Part shown: in pieces, positions 6,518-11,049 of the stretch
Layout of the letters: each line of letters starts with the position of its first letter
How positions within the stretch are numbered: the first letter of the stretch is position 1
From: CAZSMC01 sp964607755
GTDB taxonomy: Bacteria; Zhuqueibacterota; Zhuqueibacteria; Residuimicrobiales; Krinioviventaceae
DNA: 11,049 nucleotides
Assembly: GCA_964607755.1 (NCBI GenBank)
Contig: CAZSMC010000102.1
Coordinates: 1 to 11,049, forward strand
Reading direction: 5' to 3'
Program-made: the position numbers and the translations under genes
The notes under the pieces: generated by a model
What the model saw: only the letters and a program-made list of their open reading frames with translations
The model's database searches: none
Told to the model about the DNA's origin: nothing

Positions 6518-8416
6518 TCACTCCGATGTGCCCAGGAGCGCTTCATAGTCGGCAACGGAACCGTTATCGAGACAGCATTGAATGATCTGCCGGCCCAGGG
6601 GCAGCAAGTCATCTTCCATAAACTGCTGCAATTCTTTATGAAAAAAGTCTCTCAGGATGGCAGCACCCTTATCGTAACCCTCATTCCCAACCTCGGGCTG
6701 TTCGTTAACCTCCAGGAACCAATGACCGAGTCGGACACCTTCGACCCGCATTGATTGCAGCGCGTAGCCGAGCAGCGAGCACCGGGCCGGTTTGATCTGG
6801 TCTTTGCGGAATTGGGCAACACCACGGCGCGCCAGATAGTCCCGCGCCAGCCACTGTGGCATGAAACCCATCTCCCACACTCCCACGTACTGATTCGGTA
6901 CCAGGATGTAGCGTGTACGCGGTGTCTGCTGGATCTGAGTCAGAAGGAGGTTCGCCTGCCGCACTCGTCGCCCGGGAGCAAAGGGCCAATAACTGCCAAC
7001 GCCTTCGCTGCTCATCACCTCTTCGTCAACAATGCTTGGATTGGCGTGACCTCGAGGCGCCACAAGCCGCCACAGCCAAGCCAGGGCCGGCGGCAACACA
7101 TGGAACAGACCGATGATGCCATAGGTCGGATTATCGCGCGAGCAGGGCGGAGTGCGAACGCCGAAACTGCGGATATCAACAGCAACCGGTTCCTGAACGA
7201 CGTCGGCCACGATCGAACGCGGGATCACGACGCGCGGATTCGGACACGGTGTGCCTGGTTCGTCCTCGATATGTTCCCAGATCAGGGCACGACTGCCGGG
7301 CGCTGCGTCGATGTTGAGGAACAACAACGGGCAGGGTGGCTGTGCAGTCAGTTTTTCCAAAGTCGGCTCTGTACCATATTCGGTGATATGGTTGACGCGC
7401 ACAAACCATCCTTCCTCGGCGTCAACAATCCGTAGTTTGCCATTACCCTTTTGAATATCGGGATGACACAGGGCAATGTCGTCGCAGACCGGCTCCAGGT
7501 CACAGGTTCTGGTGATCTCGATGTAGCGTTTCTCCCCGGTCACCAGGTTTCGGCCCTGCAAGAGCTGACCGTCGGGTAGCCGGTGCGGTTGCTCGAGCAT
7601 TTCGCTTTTGCCGCCGCCGCTAGCCCCCTCGTGCATGATGGTGACGATGTTATCGTACGGCGTCACAACGCGGACGGCAGAACAGTGGGCTGTGACCCAT
7701 TCCTCTTCGTCGCCTGCATGAATTAGTGAACCGTAGACGCCCTTTTTCGCGCTCGGTCCGGGATAGAGATTATAGGAAAAAATTTCGTATTGGGACTGCC
7801 GGCGGTTATGCACTACCACCTGCTTGCCATCGAACACCGTGTGCCGGAACGGCGGTACAACGTAAATTAAAAGTCCGGGCAAAAATTCTGCCGGAATAGC
7901 ATCTAACGGCAAAATCCCCTGAAGCAGGGCCAATCCGAGCGCGAAAAAACTGGCGTTGGCAGGCGCAATAGCGAGAGCGTCCGCTCCAAGTTCTCCCCAC
8001 CCGCTCCTGAACGCAAATATGGCCAGTTCCTGCTGTGACAGCCAATCCAGCGTTTGCTGCCGCAACTCGGTGAACTCCCGACCAAAGCGTTCCCGAAATC
8101 GGGGTTTGTCTGACGGTTTATCGTCCGCAATGACCATGCAGTCCGGATCGCGCCGGCGCATGTAGGGCTCGTTATAATTTACGACGATACCGTTGCGGAC
8201 CTTGGCGACGTAGGCCTCTTCGTAGCGCCGGCCATCGGGCAGATCGTATACAACGGATACTCTATCATGATCGCATTGCTCTGCGATCAGGTTGAACAGA
8301 TCGTCGGTGCTGCCGGCACAGTGCACAGAGGGTGCTTTGGCGAGTATTTTCGCCAATTCCTCAGGTGGATTGAATATTTCCCAGCCGGGTTTTTGTGTTT
8401 TCTTTTGCGTCATCAT
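6518..8416 (-). CDS. DUF4914 family protein, PEPCK-like P-loop
   Basis: A large cytosolic protein (632 residues from this start) that I recognise as DUF4914, function unknown. Residue numbers below count from the alternative ATG at 8464. HEGASGGGKSEM (278-289) is a Walker A-type loop. CDDIAL (327-332) and then GKL...AEEGWFVRV (342-357) follow in the order of GTP-type PEP carboxykinases, which have a P-loop, GDDIAW and PEAGFFGVAPG. A later segment, EEVMSSEG with downstream WPFAPG, loosely resembles the C-terminal PEPCK part. I infer a PEPCK/HPr-kinase-like nucleotide-binding core acting on an unknown substrate; PEPCK activity is not shown. Two adjacent Met codons (8416, 8413) have GGAG 4 or 7 bases upstream, whereas the ATG at 8464 has only GGGG very close. 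It is the first gene after a strong promoter and four operator-like repeats, and is visibly richer in G+C than the receptor and ATPase regions. Confidence 0.8.
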   Translation of the reverse strand: MMTQKKTQKPGWEIFNPPEELAKILAKAPSVHCAGSTDDLFNLIAEQCDHDRVSVVYDLPDGRRYEEAYVAKVRNGIVVNYNEPYMRRRDPDCMVIADDKPSDKPRFRERFGREFTELRQQTLDWLSQQELAIFAFRSGWGELGADALAIAPANASFFALGLALLQGILPLDAIPAEFLPGLLIYVVPPFRHTVFDGKQVVVHNRRQSQYEIFSYNLYPGPSAKKGVYGSLIHAGDEEEWVTAHCSAVRVVTPYDNIVTIMHEGASGGGKSEMLEQPHRLPDGQLLQGRNLVTGEKRYIEITRTCDLEPVCDDIALCHPDIQKGNGKLRIVDAEEGWFVRVNHITEYGTEPTLEKLTAQPPCPLLFLNIDAAPGSRALIWEHIEDEPGTPCPNPRVVIPRSIVADVVQEPVAVDIRSFGVRTPPCSRDNPTYGIIGLFHVLPPALAWLWRLVAPRGHANPSIVDEEVMSSEGVGSYWPFAPGRRVRQANLLLTQIQQTPRTRYILVPNQYVGVWEMGFMPQWLARDYLARRGVAQFRKDQIKPARCSLLGYALQSMRVEGVRLGHWFLEVNEQPEVGNEGYDKGAAILRDFFHKELQQFMEDDLLPLGRQIIQCCLDNGSVADYEALLGTSE

Positions 8417-8420
8417 TTGG

Positions 8421-8424
8421 CTCC
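8421..8424 (-). promoter_or_regulatory. Ribosome binding site favouring the inner DUF4914 start
   Basis: GGAG on the minus strand lies 4 bases before the ATG at 8416 and 7 bases before the ATG at 8413. The outer ATG at 8464 has only GGGGA at very short spacing. This favours a start at 8416 or 8413. Confidence 0.5.
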
Positions 8425-8505
8425 ATGGTGTTAAAAAAGTAATGGCGAGTGTTTCATCCGCCATTTTCCCCGCTGCTTTTTCGCGAACGGTTCGGTTATT
8501 AGCTC

Positions 8506-8514
8506 ATTATACCA
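8506..8514 (-). promoter_or_regulatory. Extended -10 promoter of the DUF4914 gene
   Basis: The minus strand reads TGGTATAAT: a perfect TATAAT (8506-8511) with the TG extension. Seventeen to eighteen bases upstream there is no TTGACA-like -35; that place is occupied by the first of four direct repeats. Transcription would begin near 8499, 35 bases before the outer ATG and about 83 before the inner one. The missing -35 and upstream repeats suggest control by a bound factor. Confidence 0.6.
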
Positions 8515-8526
8515 CTCTTGTTTTTT

Positions 8527-8605
8527 TCTAATATCAGAAAAACTTTTCCAATGATAGAAAACATATTCTATTATCAGAAAAAAATGATTTTCCAATATCA
8601 TAAAA
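8527..8605. repeat. Four-copy 15-bp operator-like direct repeat
   Basis: Plus-strand units at 8527-8541, 8547-8561, 8567-8581 and 8591-8605 share the consensus TCYAATATCAGAAAA (each differs at one to three positions). Unit starts are 20, 20 and 24 bases apart, roughly two helix turns, so all could lie on one DNA face. With a start near 8499 the unit centres fall near -35, -55, -75 and -99. Unit one sits in TTTCTAATATCAGAAA, an imperfect palindrome (14 of 16 positions). This looks like a cooperative binding array for a transcription factor, activator or repressor. Confidence 0.6.
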
Positions 8606-8650
8606 AAGCACAATAGAGTTGATGAATAAAAAATTGTATTGTGCCTTTAA
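8602..8650 (-). terminator. Terminator-like hairpin upstream of the DUF4914 promoter
   Basis: GCACAATA (8608-8615) pairs with TATTGTGC (8637-8644) across a 21-base loop. On the minus strand the stem is followed by six T (8602-8607), and A-T pairs can lengthen it. It would stop transcription coming from the RraA side before the DUF4914 promoter. The A-rich stem and long loop make it only moderately convincing. Confidence 0.4.
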
Positions 8651-8842
8651 TTATTACTCTGGCGCCCCCGTTTAAGATTTAGCCCCCGCATTAATCTATA
8701 AAATAATAAGAATTTATGACATTATTGTCAACAGAAAATCCAAATACGTGCAATATAATGCAGAATAACGGGATTGGGGAAAAAGGTTAAGCCTGATTAT
8801 GGCATCAGCCCTCATTGGTATATTCTTTCCAGGCTTTGAAGG

Positions 8843-8893
8843 GATCAATTATCAATGAGGAATGATCAATAATTAATGATCAATTATCAATGA
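8843..8893. repeat. GATCAATTATCAATGA short repeats
   Basis: The 16-mer GATCAATTATCAATGA occurs exactly at 8843-8858 and 8878-8893. A diverged copy, GATCAATAATTAATGA, lies at 8864-8879 and overlaps the last copy by two bases. AATGATCAAT also recurs. Such AT-rich short repeats are common in spacers and may expand by slippage; no function is evident. Confidence 0.6.
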
Positions 8894-8959
8894 ATAAAGA
8901 CATGTTGTGACATTGAGTACCACTTTCCGATACGATAAAATGACGCAGTCTGATAGGAA

Positions 8960-8980
8960 TTCCCAGCCGGAGGCCGGGAA
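8960..8980. other. Short GC-rich hairpin
   Basis: TTCCC-A-GCC (8960-8968) pairs with GGC-C-GGGAA (8972-8980) around the loop GGA, with one A-C mismatch. It stands out from its AT-rich surroundings. No T run follows on either strand, so it is not a standard terminator. It may be a REP-like palindrome. Confidence 0.4.
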
Positions 8981-9075
8981 AAGTTGTCAAAAGACAGGCT
9001 TGTTTTCGCAACATAGAAAAATTCGGATTTAAAATAATGCATATTACCAGCAACTAATTCTCAGATGAGCCTTAT

Positions 9076-9501
9076 TTAGAAATCAACGGTTTCATCTTTT
9101 TGAATGTCCGAATCTTTATAATGTTTTGCTCTACTTTTTTCATCTCCAATATGAATTTCTCGGGCCAGTTTCCCGACTTTTAAAGCATGTTCTCCTGGAA
9201 CAACAATGACGCCATAACCATCAGCTACAATAACATCACCGGGAAAAACGAGAACACCTCCGCAATTAATCGGAAAATTAACTGCCTCGGTCAACATCCT
9301 TCCCGGTCTTATTCCTCTCGTGCTATAACCATCTCGACAGTAAACTGGCGGTTGTTTCAATTTTACGATTTTATCCGTGTCCCGTGCGCCCCCGTTTGTA
9401 ACTACCCCTACGATTCCTTTTTTCACCCAATTCATACTGTTATTCGAACCCATGTTTCCGCCTTCAAAGACGCCGTTACAATCCATTACCATAACATCCA
9501 T
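9076..9501 (-). pseudogene. RraA-type aldolase, N-terminus missing
   Basis: 141 codons match the second part of the RraA / 4-hydroxy-4-methyl-2-oxoglutarate aldolase fold: DVMVMDCNG, then GIVGVVTNGGARD (the family's G-x-x-R-D substrate and metal site), RPGRM, VNFPINCGGV, FPGDVIVADGYGVIVVP. The N-terminal part, about 55-80 residues, is absent. An in-frame TAA sits directly before the ATG at 9501, and there is no ribosome binding site. In a neighbouring frame just upstream GLIDQIHKIENK can be read, perhaps the end of the lost part after a one-base shift, but this is uncertain. The family includes aldolases of aromatic degradation and the RNase E inhibitor RraA, so even the intact ancestor's role is unclear. 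A short functional protein cannot be excluded. Confidence 0.65.
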
Positions 9502-9593
9502 TTATTTTCAATTTTGTGGATTTGGTCAATCAATCCTTTTCTGAAAATGTATTGAACGCTTTATTAAGCACCTTGCACAAACATGTAAATTCC

Positions 9594-9717
9594 AATAAGC
9601 AGTAATTCAACTCCGAGTACTGACCGCGATTCATCAGGGCCAGGTCCAATCCCGCGTTCGCACTCGACCTGAACGCAGTGAAGGTCGAGTGCAACGCTTA
9701 TTCGTTAGCTGCTTATT
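9594..9717. repeat. Structured inverted-repeat element, faintly attC-like
   Basis: The outer arms are AATAAGCAG plus TAA (9594-9605) and TTA-G-CTGCTTATT (9705-9717), complementary except for one extra G. Inside is a strong hairpin: GCGTT (9654-9658), bulged C at 9659, GCACTCGACCT (9660-9670), an 11-base loop, AGGTCGAGTGC (9682-9692) and AACGC (9693-9697), a 16-bp stem. On the minus strand AGCTAAC, a 5-base spacer and AGCGTTGC resemble the left half of an integron attC site, and the bulged G resembles its extrahelical base. A matching right R' box (GTTRRRY) is not convincing. It lies 17 bases after the receptor stop codon, so a role in termination or mRNA protection is also possible. Confidence 0.5.
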
Positions 9718-9730
9718 ATTAAAAGTTAGC

Positions 9731-11049
9731 CTATTTACTAAAGGGTAAATTCAATTTAAAATTTACGCTTCGTCCTGGTGATAAAGCATATCCTTTATAT
9801 GTATCTAAAAAATCTCGGTAATCTTCATCAAGTAAATTCGTTATCTCAAAGTCAAAATTGACTGGCATTGCCATTACGTCCAGATCAAAACCAACGCTAA
9901 TATTCATAATTGTGTAGGCATCCGTAGAAGCGACACCAAACGGAATATCGGGCCCAATGCCATCGTCAAATTGACCGAATGGTTCATATATTCCTGCCGC
10001 CGATTTGTCACCTACATATTTCATATTCAATAAAAGATAGGGAGATTTTACAACTGATATGTTCGGCATTAGAAATTTTGCTTCTCCACAAATTCGATCA
10101 GCAGGCATGAGTGGCAACTCATTGTCTTTATGAATCCCAATGGAAAATTCGCTATTAATAAAGGAATAATTCCCGCCAAGAATCAGCCAGTCAAATACAT
10201 TATATCTGATACTCAAATCTAATCCAGTTAAGACTGCGTTTGCTTGATCATGTGCAAAAATAAATGTTTCATTTTGGGGTGCCATCGGATGATCGGGTGC
10301 GTTATATAAAAAGATATAATTGCTGATCCTGTTTTGAAAAATCGTGGCGGATGCTTCCGCACGCTCATTTCTCAAACGCAAAGAAGCGTTTACATCCAAG
10401 GATGTTTCACTATCCAGTTCCGGATTTCCAATCTGATAAGCAAACACGCCGCCGTGATAGCCATAAACATACATATTATAAAAGCTTGGTGTTCTGAAAC
10501 CACGGCCAATATTGGCTGCAGCGGTTAAAATTTCCGACAACTTGTAGGAAGCGCCGATTGCACCTGATAACGAAGAAAATGTTTGTTTATCGTCTTCGGG
10601 TAATAGCGGATTCGTTGCGGAGCCAAAAAACTCTTGAGAACGATAATCAAAACGGGCGCCGAAATTCAATGTCAGTTTATCAGCCTGCCATTCTTCAAAA
10701 CCAAACAAGGCAACATTGGTAAAGTGCCCTGTCGGTTGGAGTGGAACGATACCAATATTCTCATGATCGTAATACTTTATTTCTGCGCCTAACGTGCCGG
10801 AAAAATCAGATATTTTCGTATGTTCTACTTCAAATCGACCTGTATATACATCTAATACCAAATCCACATTTGCAGAATCAGGGAGCACATCTCGTGACTG
10901 ACCTGGTTTTGTCGCTTGACGATGATTGCGTTGATAGCTAAATTTTGGTTTTAATATAAAGCGACCAAGCGGCATATTTGCTTTCGCACTCACGATTTGA
11001 TTTTGAAGCCGCAAACCGATGGGGGTTCCCGGGGGCAGCAGGAAATTAT
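9731..11049 (-). CDS. TonB-dependent receptor, C-terminal barrel (5' end outside window)
   Basis: The frame is open to the window edge; the codons beyond 11014 read LLPPGTPIGL in the same frame, so the TTG at 11014 is not the start. About 439 residues of an outer-membrane beta-barrel are visible: alternating aromatic and polar strands, GFRTPSFYNMYVYGYHGG, NPELDSETS (the conserved N-P-x-L-x-x-E turn found in these receptors), YSFINSEF and the terminal NLLDEDYRDFL...YALSPGRSVNFKLNLPFSK. The last residues FKLNLPF form the final strand, although the very end is Lys instead of the usual aromatic. Plug domain, TonB box and signal peptide lie outside the window. Such receptors import siderophores, cobalamin, metals or glycans using TonB energy; the ligand cannot be inferred here. 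Confidence 0.88.
   Translation of the reverse strand, partial: NFLLPPGTPIGLRLQNQIVSAKANMPLGRFILKPKFSYQRNHRQATKPGQSRDVLPDSANVDLVLDVYTGRFEVEHTKISDFSGTLGAEIKYYDHENIGIVPLQPTGHFTNVALFGFEEWQADKLTLNFGARFDYRSQEFFGSATNPLLPEDDKQTFSSLSGAIGASYKLSEILTAAANIGRGFRTPSFYNMYVYGYHGGVFAYQIGNPELDSETSLDVNASLRLRNERAEASATIFQNRISNYIFLYNAPDHPMAPQNETFIFAHDQANAVLTGLDLSIRYNVFDWLILGGNYSFINSEFSIGIHKDNELPLMPADRICGEAKFLMPNISVVKSPYLLLNMKYVGDKSAAGIYEPFGQFDDGIGPDIPFGVASTDAYTIMNISVGFDLDVMAMPVNFDFEITNLLDEDYRDFLDTYKGYALSPGRSVNFKLNLPFSK

Larger units (their letters stand above)
8606..9075. other. Non-coding spacer with short repeats and a hairpin
   Basis: No gene seen on either strand. Contents in order: the terminator-like hairpin, two CCCCCG blocks (near 8664 and 8680) inside otherwise AT-rich sequence, the GATCAATTATCAATGA repeats (8843-8893), a GC-rich hairpin (8960-8980), and then AT-rich sequence up to the RraA fragment. 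Confidence 0.5.

Noticed and set aside
6755..7435. 226-codon plus-strand open frame
   Set aside because: It lies wholly antisense to the DUF4914 gene and has no recognisable motif. G+C-rich coding sequence often leaves the opposite strand open.
8527..8605. Possible CRISPR array
   Set aside because: The units are only 15 bp, imperfect, and spaced 5-9 bp apart. There are no cas genes, and the position at a promoter fits operators.
9731..11014. Receptor gene beginning at the TTG at 11014
   Set aside because: The frame continues to the window edge with receptor-like sequence, and a plug domain is required, so the true start is outside.
1..11049. tRNA, rRNA or complete insertion sequence
   Set aside because: No tRNA cloverleaf, rRNA signature or transposase motif was recognised by eye. 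A covariance-model scan could still find a small RNA.

Overview
The window looks like an accessory, partly decaying stretch of a diderm (Gram-negative) bacterial chromosome or contig. The evidence for a diderm is a TonB-dependent outer-membrane receptor, a GmhB-like heptose phosphatase and a secreted S15-type hydrolase. The mix of families (DUF4143-type AAA ATPase, M28 peptidase, CocE/NonD hydrolase, DUF4914, BrnT remnant) and the AT-rich spacers would fit an FCB-type lineage such as Bacteroidota, Calditrichota or KSB1. That placement is inference only; no rRNA or tRNA is visible. Every gene I can support is on the minus strand.

Region by region, in increasing coordinates: 1-397 is AT-rich and non-coding, with one copy of a dispersed repeat. 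398-1215 is an AAA ATPase gene with a large internal deletion. 1453-1689 is a small antitoxin-like gene; upstream of it, overlapping by 26 bases, lie the last 41 codons of a BrnT toxin gene that has lost its 5' part. 1788-3671 is an intact secreted alpha/beta-hydrolase with the residue pattern of alpha-amino-acid ester hydrolases. 3672-4011 is a spacer with the second copy of the dispersed repeat. 4012-4507 is an M28 aminopeptidase gene reduced to its two ends. 4576-8416 is the best preserved part: read in transcription order, a PEPCK-like P-loop protein (DUF4914 family), a GmhB-type HAD phosphatase, a small beta-carbonic-anhydrase-like protein and a CPBP-type membrane protease.

Upstream of the DUF4914 gene is an extended -10 promoter (TGG-TATAAT) without a good -35, preceded by four copies of a 15-bp motif at 20, 20 and 24 bp spacing, and then a minus-strand terminator-like hairpin. 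This looks like an insulated, factor-controlled promoter for the DUF4914-gmhB-carbonic-anhydrase-like cluster. 8606-9075 is non-coding with short repeats and hairpins. 9076-9501 is the C-terminal two thirds of an RraA-type aldolase. 9594-9717 is a structured inverted-repeat element with some resemblance to an integron attC site. 9731 to the window end is the barrel part of a TonB-dependent receptor whose 5' end lies outside the window.

Two points stand out. One is the pairing of a PEPCK-like protein of unknown activity with a carbonic-anhydrase-like protein behind an operator array. The other is the concentration of internally deleted or truncated genes (AAA ATPase, BrnT, M28, RraA), two of them next to copies of the same dispersed repeat.
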